Origin: a virus
Virus record (IMG/VR): IMGVR_UViG_3300042458_000413
Coordinates: 1-36,832 of that record
Reading direction: 5' to 3' (one strand)
DNA length: 36,832 bases
The notes beneath the pieces were generated by a model. It saw only the letters and a program-made list of their open reading frames with translations. It did not search any database and was not told the DNA's origin. Of this stretch, positions 29,413-36,452 are shown piece after piece (within the stretch, counting starts at the first letter, position 1; every line of letters begins with the position of its first letter). The position numbers were made by a program, and so were the translations under genes.

Positions 29413-30195
29413 TTAGAAGGGTACATCATCGGAAGGCTCGATCTCCGGAGTGGAGTTCATCGAGGCGAGGAAAGCCCGGCATTGTTCGGTGAAGATCACA
29501 TCGTTGCGATAGGGTTTACCATCCGGGGCGTTCTTCAGTTCCCGCTTATTGGCAAGCCAATCGATGTAGTTGCGACCCTCTTGATCGGAGCCGAGTTCTG
29601 CGAGGGTCTTGCCCTTATGCTTTCCGAACATGACCACGGCAATGCCGGGATCGCCCGATTGAGCCGTCTGGCTTTGGCTCTGGGGCGATTTGATTGCCGG
29701 GGCAGGGGAAGGTGCGGATCGGGCAGGAGCCGGGGCGGGAGAATGATCCCGGATGGAGCGATCGGCTTCAGCATCATCGTCTTCTTCCCCTACCAGATTT
29801 AGCAAGGAGGCGATGCCGTATCTCCGAAGATAAGTCGTAAGCGAGCCGATGGCTTGACCATCTCCCGGGAGTTTCTCGATCTTGCCGGAAGCATCCTTGC
29901 GAGTGGTGAAGCACTCGGCTTGGACGGAGAAGGAAAGCCACTCTCCGGAAGAGTGAGCGAGCATCGTATCGACACCGACATTTAAGCCGGAGCCGTTGAT
30001 GCCTTGGATGATCACAAGTCCATGCTCCATCAAGGGACGCTTGGTAGCCTCGATGTAAGAATGAAGCGAAGCGAACTTCGACTTGTGATGCGGATTGAAC
30101 GAGTCCTTTGTCGGGTTCTCGATCTTGGTTTGGGCTTTAAGCAGAGCAGGGATCAGATTGCTGATCGTCTCCGATTTTTGGATGGTGTGGTTCAT
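29413..30195 (-). CDS. ERF-family single-strand annealing protein with extra C-terminal domain
   Basis: 260 residues. The ERF domain covers about 1-150 (NPHHKSKFASLHSYIEATKRPLMEHGLV; QAIGSLTTYLRRYGIASLL). A Pro/Ala/Ser-rich linker follows (about 150-180). Then comes an ExoX-C/DUF3820-like segment (VVMFGKHKGKTLAELG, YIDWLANKREL), and the last residues are PSDDVPF. That tip resembles the SSB C-terminal tail (DDxPF), which recruits DNA repair proteins. ERF proteins anneal complementary strands in phage recombination. It overlaps the endolysin-like gene by 4 bases. Confidence 0.85.
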   Translation of the reverse strand: MNHTIQKSETISNLIPALLKAQTKIENPTKDSFNPHHKSKFASLHSYIEATKRPLMEHGLVIIQGINGSGLNVGVDTMLAHSSGEWLSFSVQAECFTTRKDASGKIEKLPGDGQAIGSLTTYLRRYGIASLLNLVGEEDDDAEADRSIRDHSPAPAPARSAPSPAPAIKSPQSQSQTAQSGDPGIAVVMFGKHKGKTLAELGSDQEGRNYIDWLANKRELKNAPDGKPYRNDVIFTEQCRAFLASMNSTPEIEPSDDVPF

Positions 30196-30650
30196 GGGTG
30201 GGAAAGTTGAGAGAGGAAGCGAGCCATGCCCTTACGCTTGACTGCCGGGGCTTTGGTAAAGTCGAAGCCAATCTTCTTGGCTCCGGCATAGCCCATCGTG
30301 TAGCAGAGATAAAGACGAGCAGGAGAGGGCTTCACTCCGGCTTTAATTAGCCGAGACTCAATTAAAGCGAGATAGGATCGGCAGATCTCCCGGGACAGAG
30401 AATGATCAGCCCATCGAGAGCGAGAGATTGGGCGAAGACCTTGCTCGATGCGATAGGCGTTCGCATCATCCCAAGCAGATCGCCAGATCTGGAAAGCGGA
30501 AAGAGCGGATCCATTATCTCCGATTGAGCCGGGAGTGTTTCGAGACTCCGCAAAGCCGACTGCATCGACAATGCGATCCTGGATCTCTGCGAAGAGATCG
30601 ATGTGGGAGATGGCTTGGATCACTAAGCAGACGATGAGATGCTTAATCAT
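30192..30650 (-). CDS. Lysozyme/transglycosylase-like endolysin with N-terminal signal
   Basis: 152 residues. A hydrophobic N-terminus (IKHLIVCLVIQAISHIDLFA) looks like a cleavable or anchor signal. The catalytic core is VGFAESRNTPGSIGDNG with Glu35 and ALSAFQIWRSAW, the pattern of lysozyme-fold transglycosylases; a helical end follows (LYLCYTMGYAGAKKIGF). It would cut peptidoglycan at lysis. It is placed in the replication block and not in the holin cassette, which is unusual; a role in DNA entry is less likely. The signal suggests export without holin, as in SAR endolysins. Confidence 0.75.
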   Translation of the reverse strand: MIKHLIVCLVIQAISHIDLFAEIQDRIVDAVGFAESRNTPGSIGDNGSALSAFQIWRSAWDDANAYRIEQGLRPISRSRWADHSLSREICRSYLALIESRLIKAGVKPSPARLYLCYTMGYAGAKKIGFDFTKAPAVKRKGMARFLSQLSHP

Positions 30651-30997
30651 GGAGTCAATGTTTTATCGGGACGCTTTGCCGATGAGTATTCAAAGTGAGC
30701 GATGTTCAACAGACTGTGAAGCAACTCCGGGGTCGCTGGAAGGACTCTCTTGCCATGAGAGACATCGACGATCCAGACGGCAAAGGCTTCCCGGGCTTCT
30801 TGGATGTGCTTGCATCGAGTCCTCATGGAGCGGGGTTCCATGTTCTTGATCCGCTTCATCTTGGTGATCTGGAAGTCCTCGCATGAGCATTCTCCATGCC
30901 CGGCATGGGCAGAGATATCTACCATGTGATGCTCCCCGATCCTGGACTTCGAGGAGATGAGCCATCGGAAGGGATTGTCAAAGATCCTGGCACTCAT
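30647..30997 (-). CDS. SWIM-type zinc finger protein
   Basis: 116 residues. HGECSCEDF (Cys37, Cys39) and TRCKHIQEA (Cys62, His64) form the CxC...CxH pattern of SWIM zinc fingers, which bind DNA or proteins. It lies between the DnaC-like gene and the endolysin-like gene, overlapping both by 4 bases. A role in replication or recombination is inferred from context. Confidence 0.7.
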   Translation of the reverse strand: MSARIFDNPFRWLISSKSRIGEHHMVDISAHAGHGECSCEDFQITKMKRIKNMEPRSMRTRCKHIQEAREAFAVWIVDVSHGKRVLPATPELLHSLLNIAHFEYSSAKRPDKTLTP

Positions 30998-31683
30998 GGG
31001 TTCACTTTCTCCAAGAGATATCGGTCGAAGAAGTCGATCAGCCTTCCCCGGATAGCACCGCCAAGAGTCTCATCGGCAAAGCGGTCAGCCAAAGCGGTCG
31101 GGGTGAAGTTCGAGGTGATGATCGTGGTCAGCCCATGAGAGGTGCGATGATCGATGATCTTGAAAATGCCGGAGGCTACCTTGTCGGTCAGTTTCTCTTT
31201 GCCGAGATCATCGAGGAGGATGAGCCGGGAAGTCCGGAGCCGGGTGAGATCGGCATTGCCAGCCCCATAGCCTGTGAAGGCTTCTTCGAGACGGAAAGAG
31301 TCTACCCACTTAATCGGGCTTTCGGATAGGATGGAGAGCCTCCGGGCTACGAGGAAAGCCGATCGGGTCTTGCCGGAGCGGACTCCTCCGCAGACGAAGA
31401 GATGCTTCCCCTTTGGATTGGGGATCCACTGATCGGCAATCGAGCGAGCCTTGTCGCTGGGAAGCATGGCAAGATCTGTCTCCCGGATGGCTTGCGGGAC
31501 TTCAGCCAAGAGTTTTGGGATGAGATCTCTCATCCGGTTCTCCCGATCGATGATGGTCGCTTTATCAATACATTGTTGAGCGATGCAGACCTCCGGAGCC
31601 GGGAAGGAAAGTTTCGCTCCTCCGACTTCCATCTCTCGCCCGGTAGTCTGGACTCCACAGAAGATGCACTTGCCGTGGTTCAT
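30994..31683 (-). CDS. DnaC-like helicase loader (AAA+)
   Basis: 229 residues. A cysteine cluster is at the N-terminus (Cys6, Cys9, Cys33, Cys38; likely zinc). Walker A is GGVRSGKT (99-106), Walker B is LILLDDLG (154-161), and the sensor TSN is at TTIITSNFTP. It would load the host DnaB helicase at the origin. It is directly downstream of the O-like initiator gene, which is the lambda O-P order, and the phage has no helicase of its own. Confidence 0.88.
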   Translation of the reverse strand: MNHGKCIFCGVQTTGREMEVGGAKLSFPAPEVCIAQQCIDKATIIDRENRMRDLIPKLLAEVPQAIRETDLAMLPSDKARSIADQWIPNPKGKHLFVCGGVRSGKTRSAFLVARRLSILSESPIKWVDSFRLEEAFTGYGAGNADLTRLRTSRLILLDDLGKEKLTDKVASGIFKIIDHRTSHGLTTIITSNFTPTALADRFADETLGGAIRGRLIDFFDRYLLEKVNP

Positions 31684-32411
31684 GAGAGCGAGTCCTCCCC
31701 GGATTGGTAATCGACCTTAATCTTCGTCTTGCCGGGGAAGATGCCGGGCTTCTTGAGCGGGAAGAGTCCCATCCAAGAGTTGCGGATGGACTGCTCGATG
31801 ATCTCGACCGCATCTTTTTCATCGAGAGCCTGTTCGATGATGAACTTGATCTGCTTGGAACAGGCTGAAGCGGTCAACTTTGGCTTACGCTCCGCTCGAT
31901 AAGCGATCCAATCAGCCCAAGCATCGGTGAAGAGATTGCCCGGCTTCCATCTGGATCCGGAGAAGATGGACTCCATGTTTTCCGGTAGCCCCCTTTGTCT
32001 CTTATCTTTTCTTTCTTCTATTCTTTCAGATGGGATACCGATTTTCGGTATGGGGGATACCGATTTTCGGTAGGGTGGGGTTCCGATTTTTCGGTAGGGG
32101 GCTTTGAGAGCCATCCGATCGACAGTCTCGATGATCCTCCGACCACCGGGCTCTTGATTGATTGAGATGAAGCCGAGCCGGGCAAGATTGCCGATGCATC
32201 CGGAGACATGGTTCGATGAGATCCCGATCTGGCTGGCAAGCCGATCATTGCTCATCCAAAAGCCCTTCCCGGAGTCGAGGGCAGAGATCACCCCGAAGAT
32301 GATCTTCTCCGAGAGGCTCAAGCCCGGCTCCTCCAGGATCTCGAGGGGTAGCCAGATCCCTGCGTAATCGCCTTTTGAGAGGGGGATGCCCTCCGGAGGG
32401 GTGTCAGACAT
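31680..32411 (-). CDS. Replication initiator, lambda O-like, carrying internal iterons
   Basis: 243 residues from ATG 32411; a TTG at 32426 overlapping the previous stop would add five residues. An N-terminal winged-HTH region (GIWLPLEILEEPGLSLSEKI; DRLASQIGISSNHVSGCIGNL) is followed by a low-complexity region (APYRKIGTPPYRKSV) and a C-terminal helical domain. DNA coding for the low-complexity region carries three palindromic repeats and an A/T-rich stretch, so the origin appears to lie inside this gene, as in lambdoid phages. The protein would bind the repeats and recruit the DnaC-like loader. Confidence 0.75.
   Translation of the reverse strand: MSDTPPEGIPLSKGDYAGIWLPLEILEEPGLSLSEKIIFGVISALDSGKGFWMSNDRLASQIGISSNHVSGCIGNLARLGFISINQEPGGRRIIETVDRMALKAPYRKIGTPPYRKSVSPIPKIGIPSERIEERKDKRQRGLPENMESIFSGSRWKPGNLFTDAWADWIAYRAERKPKLTASACSKQIKFIIEQALDEKDAVEIIEQSIRNSWMGLFPLKKPGIFPGKTKIKVDYQSGEDSLS
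31994..32096. repeat. Putative replication origin: three palindromic iterons plus A/T-rich stretch
   Basis: Three 15-base near-identical palindromes lie at 32036-32050 and 32058-32072 (both TACCGATTTTCGGTA) and 32082-32096 (TCCGATTTTTCGGTA). They start 22 and 24 bases apart. On their left is a purine/pyrimidine-biased, A/T-rich tract (31994-32028). Repeats plus A/T-rich tract within an initiator gene is the layout of the lambda ori. Confidence 0.7.
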
Positions 32412-32422
32412 AGGGGTGGGGG

Positions 32423-32701
32423 TCAAACCGCCTCCTTGCCCCCTTTCCGTGAGCCGGAAGGAGGGGTCTTGGGGGTGAGGGGGCTCGTATCCCCGGCAAA
32501 GGGATTGGCTCCATCCTGGATCTGCCGGAAGGCAAACCCCAAGAGGAGGGAGATGGCATCAGTCCGGGAGATGAACAGATGTTCACTAAATGCCGTGATC
32601 TCTTCTTCGAGATCGGGGCGAAGCCGGAACTGCGACCATTGGCGAGCGGGAACCTTGTCCCCGGGATTGCTCCCGGGAACTCTCTTGGCTTTCGGCTTCA
32701 T
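32423..32701 (-). CDS. Small DNA-binding-like protein
   Basis: 92 residues. A basic start (KPKAKRVPGSNPGDKVPARQ), then QFRLRPDLEEEITAFSEHLF and ISRTDAISLLLGFAFRQIQ, a strand-helix-helix order like ribbon-helix-helix regulators. A flexible Pro/Gly/Thr-rich tail ends KGGKEAV. The DNA of the tail (32423-32497) recurs in degraded, inverted form at 10366-10449. It precedes the replication initiator gene, so it may regulate it. Confidence 0.55.
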   Translation of the reverse strand: MKPKAKRVPGSNPGDKVPARQWSQFRLRPDLEEEITAFSEHLFISRTDAISLLLGFAFRQIQDGANPFAGDTSPLTPKTPPSGSRKGGKEAV

Positions 32702-32702
32702 G

Positions 32703-33167
32703 TCAGAGAGCCTTGGCGATCTCCGAGAGGATCCACTTCCGGGAGACTCGCTTGATCTTCTCTCCGGTCTTCGAGAGGTTGAAGTATTCTCGACCCTTCA
32801 CGATGCAGGGCTTGAGGAGACGAGCGATCTGACCATCCGGGAGGAGGATGTAATGCGTCCCCGGGATCGGATGGTAGAGAGCCGGAGGGAAAGATGCCGG
32901 GATCTCAAATGCCTTGGGCTGATAGCCCTCGACCTTGATAATCTCGAAGGAGGGATCCGCTTCGCAGATGAAGCCGGAAGCCTGGATCTTCTCCGGGGTG
33001 AAGTGAGCGAGGGTGATTTGGAAGTCATCGGACTTTTCATCCGGGGACTTCTTACCGATCGAGATCTTGCCTTCCATCTCGCTCGAGAGGAAGCCGTCTT
33101 GATTGATGCGGTAGGTGCAGTTGAAGATCTCGTAGCCGAGATCGGATTTAGTGTTGGGTTCTTTCAT
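32703..33167 (-). CDS. Unknown protein with NUMOD-like C-terminus
   Basis: 154 residues. The C-terminal third (YILLPDGQIARLLKPCIVKGREYFNLSKTG, then KIKRVSRKWIL) resembles the DNA-binding repeats found with HNH endonucleases and in phage regulators. The first part is soluble and acidic, with no motif. No HNH residues are present, so if the likeness is real it is a DNA-binding remnant or regulator. It starts at 33167 with ATGA overlapping the methyltransferase stop, and its leader (TTCCCACCCATG) is shared with the 30195 start. Confidence 0.5.
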   Translation of the reverse strand: MKEPNTKSDLGYEIFNCTYRINQDGFLSSEMEGKISIGKKSPDEKSDDFQITLAHFTPEKIQASGFICEADPSFEIIKVEGYQPKAFEIPASFPPALYHPIPGTHYILLPDGQIARLLKPCIVKGREYFNLSKTGEKIKRVSRKWILSEIAKAL

Positions 33168-34021
33168 GGGTGGGAAGGGGGATGAAGTTCGGAGAGAAGA
33201 TGGTAAAAGGCAACAGCGGCTACTTGCGGAACGACCCCATTTCCAAGGAGGTGAAGCCGATCAATTCGTTCGGACTCGACCATCCCTCCGGCAAGCCCAT
33301 CAACATCTCCACCCATATGGGAGACAATCGTTCGGCTGGGTTCAAAGGCTCTGGGGTAATCTCCGGGACGAGCGGGGATCCTGGATTGACTACCCAATGG
33401 AGCCGGACGGCTTGCCCAAGATTGACGCTGTGCATCGAGCCCGGCTTTTGCTGGGTGCTCTTGAGCCGATCGGTTCGATAGTCGGATGCAGTCGGTGTCG
33501 GGAAGTTTCGCAAGGATGAAGACTCTCCTCCGTTGATGAGGATAGCCGACTTCTTCCGCTGTAAACATTCCCCACGCAGTCTCATAACCTTCTCGCTCCA
33601 AGTCTCCGAGAACATCTTGAAGTCCTCGCTCGATGTGTCCTTCGACATTCTCGAAGAAGCAGTAGCCGGGTCGCATGATGGAGATGCCTTCGAGGATCCA
33701 AGGAAAGAGATGTCTTGGATCTTCCTTCCCTCTTCGGAGTCCGGCTTTGCTGAATGGCTGGCAGGGATATCCGCCAGAGAGGATGTCCACCAAGCCACGA
33801 AAGTCTGACCATGGGAAGGACTTGAGATCCGTCCAGATAGGAGCCGAGTCCAAGGCTCCTTGCTCAATCTTGCTGAGAAGGTTTGCGACCGCAAATGCTT
33901 CCCGCTCACAGTAAGCGATTGTGCGGAGATCGGGTAGAACTCTAGAGAGTCCAAGGTCAATCCCGCCATAGCCGGTGCAGAGCGACAGATGGGTTGCTGG
34001 AGAGTGAGAGGGATGATCCAT
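33164..34021 (-). CDS. C5-cytosine DNA methyltransferase
   Basis: 285 residues from ATG 34021. Motif I is LSLCTGYGGIDLGL (12-25, SAM binding), motif IV is GGYPCQPFSKAG with catalytic Cys87, motif VI is FENVEGH, motif VIII is QRRRVFILA, and motif X is LLGNGVVPQVAAVAF near the end. The target-recognition part (about 170-250) is short. It methylates cytosine in a specific DNA sequence, probably to evade host restriction; no matching restriction enzyme is seen. It starts one base after the stop of the RusA-like gene. A second long frame overlaps it almost fully. Confidence 0.92.
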   Translation of the reverse strand: MDHPSHSPATHLSLCTGYGGIDLGLSRVLPDLRTIAYCEREAFAVANLLSKIEQGALDSAPIWTDLKSFPWSDFRGLVDILSGGYPCQPFSKAGLRRGKEDPRHLFPWILEGISIMRPGYCFFENVEGHIERGLQDVLGDLEREGYETAWGMFTAEEVGYPHQRRRVFILAKLPDTDCIRLSNRSAQEHPAKAGLDAQRQSWASRPAPLGSQSRIPARPGDYPRAFEPSRTIVSHMGGDVDGLAGGMVESERIDRLHLLGNGVVPQVAAVAFYHLLSELHPPSHP

Positions 34022-34026
34022 GTCAT
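33220..34026 (-). CDS. Overlapping frame in the methyltransferase gene (268 residues), possibly coding
   Basis: This frame starts at ATG 34026, whose ATGA overlaps the RusA-like stop; the methyltransferase ATG follows 5 bases later in the other frame. The product has segments I associate with a family of phage proteins often found beside C5-methyltransferases: DPATASSRMSKDTS, FSETWSEKVMRLRGEC, NFPTPTASDYRTDRLKSTQQ and LSPIWVEMLMGLPEGWS. Both frames therefore look conserved over the same DNA. It might be a true overprinted gene or a by-product of constraint on the methyltransferase frame; I cannot decide without alignments. Confidence 0.4.
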   Translation of the reverse strand: MTWIIPLTLQQPICRSAPAMAGLTLDSLEFYPISAQSLTVSGKHLRSQTFSARLSKEPWTRLLSGRISSPSHGQTFVAWWTSSLADIPASHSAKPDSEEGRKIQDISFLGSSKASPSCDPATASSRMSKDTSSEDFKMFSETWSEKVMRLRGECLQRKKSAILINGGESSSLRNFPTPTASDYRTDRLKSTQQKPGSMHSVNLGQAVRLHWVVNPGSPLVPEITPEPLNPAERLSPIWVEMLMGLPEGWSSPNELIGFTSLEMGSFRK

Positions 34027-34499
34027 GATTGATAGATGAGGTGGATAGCGATGTAGCCATCTTGACGATCTTCGTCACTCCTTGGATTGAGATACTTTTC
34101 CAGGATCAGTCGGAAGATCTGGGCATCATCGGCTACGAGCCCGACCTTAGTCATGCAATCGACTACGGACTTCGCCATGTTGTCGACATCTGGGCGAGTA
34201 GTCTTCGGGATCTTCTTCGATCCAGGCTTCGTTGATTGGAGCGGAGAAAAGAAGAAGCCGATCCAGCAGGACACCGGGATGTCTCTGCCGGGAGTCTTAA
34301 AGTTCGGATCGCGGGAAGCGATTTGCTTTCTCATCTGGATCATCAAGGCATTCTCAAATTGCCGGAGCGAGCCCTTCTGATACTTGGCTACGAACATCCG
34401 ACCATCCTTTGTCTTGATCACCCGCCCGGCTGATTGAGCGGTTGCCCGGATGGGCTCAATCCAGAGGGGGAGGAACAGGGAGCGAGGAGTCCGCTTCAT
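34023..34499 (-). CDS. RusA-like Holliday junction resolvase
   Basis: 158 residues from ATG 34499 (ATGA overlap with the previous stop). The family signature is RPDVDNMAKSVVDCM followed by GLVADDAQIF, giving metal-binding Asp104, Asp106, Asp114 and Asp124/125. RusA resolves four-way DNA junctions made in recombination and replication, which fits the ERF recombinase, and it may also prepare branched DNA for packaging. Confidence 0.85.
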   Translation of the reverse strand: MKRTPRSLFLPLWIEPIRATAQSAGRVIKTKDGRMFVAKYQKGSLRQFENALMIQMRKQIASRDPNFKTPGRDIPVSCWIGFFFSPLQSTKPGSKKIPKTTRPDVDNMAKSVVDCMTKVGLVADDAQIFRLILEKYLNPRSDEDRQDGYIAIHLIYQS

Positions 34500-34702
34500 G
34501 AGTGGGTGTAGCCATCCGGCTCGATGACCATGAACATCATCATCCCGGAGCCGCCGATCACTTGGATCGCAACGGCTTTCTCTCCCGGGAGATGTTGGAA
34601 GTTCTCGAAGTTGAGAGTCCATCCCCGGGCTTTCAGATTGAAGAGGGCTTCGATCTGCGGGATGGAGAGATCGAAGGTCTGGCGAGGTGGCTTGTTGTTC
34701 AT
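34496..34702 (-). CDS. 68-residue unknown protein
   Basis: Starts NNKPPRQTFDLSIPQIEALF, then NLKARGWTLNFENFQHLPG and beta segments KAVAIQVIGGSGMMMFMVIEPDG. A compact alpha/beta protein. It overlaps the RusA-like gene (downstream) and the 73-residue gene (upstream) by 4 bases each. Function not recognised. Confidence 0.6.
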   Translation of the reverse strand: MNNKPPRQTFDLSIPQIEALFNLKARGWTLNFENFQHLPGEKAVAIQVIGGSGMMMFMVIEPDGYTHS

Positions 34703-34920
34703 GCGAGGTGATGCTTGATTTGCTGGCTCATCGAGTCCCAGCCATAGGGAAGCCGGAGCCGGATCGACTCATCCTTAGCGGCATCTTCCGCTTCGGACTC
34801 TGAGAAGAATGTCCCGGCATACTCGAGATGTTGTCCAAGGGTGTTGCAGATGATCACGCTCCAAGAGCCATCCCGGGCGTGATCATGGGAGATCAAGATG
34901 AAGGCGGGCTCCAGGATCAT
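34699..34920 (-). CDS. 73-residue unknown protein
   Basis: From ATG 34920, overlapping the previous stop by 4 bases. It reads ILEPAFILISHDHARDGSWS at the start, then FFSESEAEDAAKDESIRLR and PYGWDSMSQQ near the end. It may be a small beta-alpha protein. No family recognised. Confidence 0.55.
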   Translation of the reverse strand: MILEPAFILISHDHARDGSWSVIICNTLGQHLEYAGTFFSESEAEDAAKDESIRLRLPYGWDSMSQQIKHHLA

Positions 34921-35102
34921 GCTCGGTTGAGATTGGCTTCGAGGAAGCGGATGATCTCTTCTTGGGCGAAGACTTCGGCTTGGGCTTCTTCGAGTTCCCA
35001 ATCCATGTGGCTCTTCTTGCTGATCTCTTTCCATTGAGCCCGGGCAACCTTGAGATTGTATCGGGCTTCTTTGAGCAGGGCTCGGATGGTAGGCTTGTCC
35101 AT
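34917..35102 (-). CDS. 61-residue helical protein
   Basis: Mostly one long charged helix pair (IRALLKEARYNLKVARAQWK; LEEAQAEVFAQEEIIRFLEA). It starts 2 bases after the previous stop and overlaps the next gene by 4 bases. Function not recognised. Confidence 0.6.
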   Translation of the reverse strand: MDKPTIRALLKEARYNLKVARAQWKEISKKSHMDWELEEAQAEVFAQEEIIRFLEANLNRA

Positions 35103-35104
35103 GA

Positions 35105-35404
35105 TCAGATAGCGGCTTCGATGTGGATCATGTTCCAGATCCGGATCGTTTCCTCCTCGATGTGGGCATGACGCTTCTCGACATCATCGATGGACTTCTC
35201 CGCTTCGATGATCATCAAGCCGACAAGATGCCGGGCGATGTTGGATCGCTCGAACGATCCTCCGAGACGCTGGATGTAGAAGATGGCGATCCACTTCTCC
35301 GCATCGCTCATCAAAGCCCAAGGCTTCGGGAGGAGATCCGGGATGATGGAGGCGTAAGGACGATTGATGCGGATGATCTGATCGGCTTTGATGATTTGGC
35401 TCAT
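35105..35404 (-). CDS. 99-residue unknown protein
   Basis: Starts SQIIKADQIIRINRPYASII, with a central helix (MSDAEKWIAIFYIQRLGG) and an acidic helical end (EKSIDDVEKRHAHIEEETI). It has the AAGCC-ATG leader. No family recognised. Confidence 0.6.
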   Translation of the reverse strand: MSQIIKADQIIRINRPYASIIPDLLPKPWALMSDAEKWIAIFYIQRLGGSFERSNIARHLVGLMIIEAEKSIDDVEKRHAHIEEETIRIWNMIHIEAAI

Positions 35405-35440
35405 GGCTTTTGTTATTGGGATGTTGGGATGGGAAAGGGC

Positions 35441-35647
35441 TTAGGCGTTCCAGAGGGTGACATCGGCTTCCTTGGCAGACTCGAGCCGGAAGTGGAGATC
35501 ATGGGAGAGGGCTTCAGCCCGGGGAGAGGAGAAGGCTCCGTGACCCTTGGCTTCGAGATCAGCGAGATGCTTCTTGTAGGCTTCCGCAGTCTTGATGAGG
35601 GCATCAAGACGCTTGGAGAGATCGATCATATTCTGGGCTTCGTTCAT
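35441..35647 (-). CDS. 68-residue coiled-coil-like protein
   Basis: A helix from residue 5 to 35 (MIDLSKRLDALIKTAEAYKK), then a second helix (RAEALSHDLHFRLESAKEAD). AAGCC-ATG leader. A promoter-like TATTGAC plus AAATAAGT lies about 55 bases upstream. Function not recognised. Confidence 0.6.
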   Translation of the reverse strand: MNEAQNMIDLSKRLDALIKTAEAYKKHLADLEAKGHGAFSSPRAEALSHDLHFRLESAKEADVTLWNA

Positions 35648-35695
35648 GGCTTGGGATGGATTGGTAGGTGAAATGTGGGGAGGGATGGGGATGAA

Positions 35696-35709
35696 GTCAA
35701 TACTTATTT
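35696..35709 (-). promoter_or_regulatory. Promoter-like element before the 35647 gene
   Basis: On the minus strand AAATAAGTATTGAC. The TATTGAC part matches the boxes at 14441-14450 and 15659-15668, and AAATAAGT lies about 57 bases from the start codon, close to the 59 bases of AAATAGGT in the two stronger promoter-like regions. Tentative. Confidence 0.35.
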
Positions 35710-36066
35710 CCGGCAGATGGCTTGATGAAGTTCGATGATCGCCTTGCGACCAGCCCGGAGATTGGCGAGGGCTCCTTGCTCCCGGTGATAGGGGGAAGCG
35801 ACGGAGTGGGCTTCCTGGATCGCTCCATCACAGAACTCGAGAGCCTTGAGGCACTTCATCACGGCTTCAGCCCGGGCGATCGGATTGACGGCAGAGGCGG
35901 CATGGTTCATGGCATGGACGGCTTCTTCGATACAATCTTGGGCTTCGACCACCTTGACCCAGAGTTCGCCTTCGCCTTTGAACAGGAAGGAGAGATCGAT
36001 GCATCGCTGGATCTTCTGGATTTCCCAGACGAGAGAGGCGGCTTCATTGGAGGAGATGTTGATCAT
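35704..36066 (-). CDS. 120-residue helical unknown protein
   Basis: Nearly all helix: NEAASLVWEIQKIQRCIDLS, AQDCIEEAVHAMNHAASAV and AVMKCLKALEFCDGAIQEA. Four-helix-bundle-like. AAGCC-ATG leader whose upstream bases (GGGATGTTGGGATG on the plus strand) recur before the 35404 gene. No family recognised. Confidence 0.6.
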   Translation of the reverse strand: MINISSNEAASLVWEIQKIQRCIDLSFLFKGEGELWVKVVEAQDCIEEAVHAMNHAASAVNPIARAEAVMKCLKALEFCDGAIQEAHSVASPYHREQGALANLRAGRKAIIELHQAICRK

Positions 36067-36100
36067 GGCTTGGGATGTTGGGATGATTGGGAGAAAGGGC

Positions 36101-36391
36101 TTAGAAGCCGAAGTTGTAGAAGATCTTGCACTTCGCTTCTTCGAGGGCTTTGCGATGGGCGATCAGATTGTAAATCTTGGTTTCCATCTTAGTGGTGACA
36201 TCGAAGAGGATCTGGCTCGTGCGACCGATGGAGATTTGTTCCTTGGCGATGTCTTCACGGAGTCCATCGAGGGCGTGGACTTCCTCCGAGATGTGAGCGT
36301 TGAGGGTATCGATCCGGAGCGAGAGGGCTTCCAGGATCTGCTTCTTCGTGGCGAGATCGGCTTCGGTGAGGGTCATGGGATGATTGTTCAT
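36101..36391 (-). CDS. 96-residue coiled-coil protein
   Basis: From ATG 36391, in the constant leader identical to 12430-12454. A long helix (ATKKQILEALSLRIDTLNAH; LDGLREDIAKEQISIG) is followed by KMETKIYNLIAHRKALEEAK. Function not recognised; a structural or adaptor role is possible. Confidence 0.6.
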   Translation of the reverse strand: MNNHPMTLTEADLATKKQILEALSLRIDTLNAHISEEVHALDGLREDIAKEQISIGRTSQILFDVTTKMETKIYNLIAHRKALEEAKCKIFYNFGF

Positions 36392-36413
36392 GGCTTGGGA
36401 TTGGGATGAGGAT
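36389..36413 (-). repeat. Constant gene leader, copy B
   Basis: Identical over 25 bases, including the start codon, to 12430-12454. The two downstream proteins are unrelated. Confidence 0.75.
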
Positions 36414-36452
36414 GAAAGAGAAAGGGAGATCCTGGGTGTGTTCAACAACTTT

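Noticed and set aside
31565-31579. TCAATACATTGTTGA, similar to the 13018-13032 palindrome
   Set aside because: Inside the DnaC-like coding sequence, only imperfectly symmetric, and without a nearby start; likely chance.
32436-33185. Plus-strand frame of 249 residues
   Set aside because: Opposite two minus-strand genes linked by overlaps; no motif in the product.
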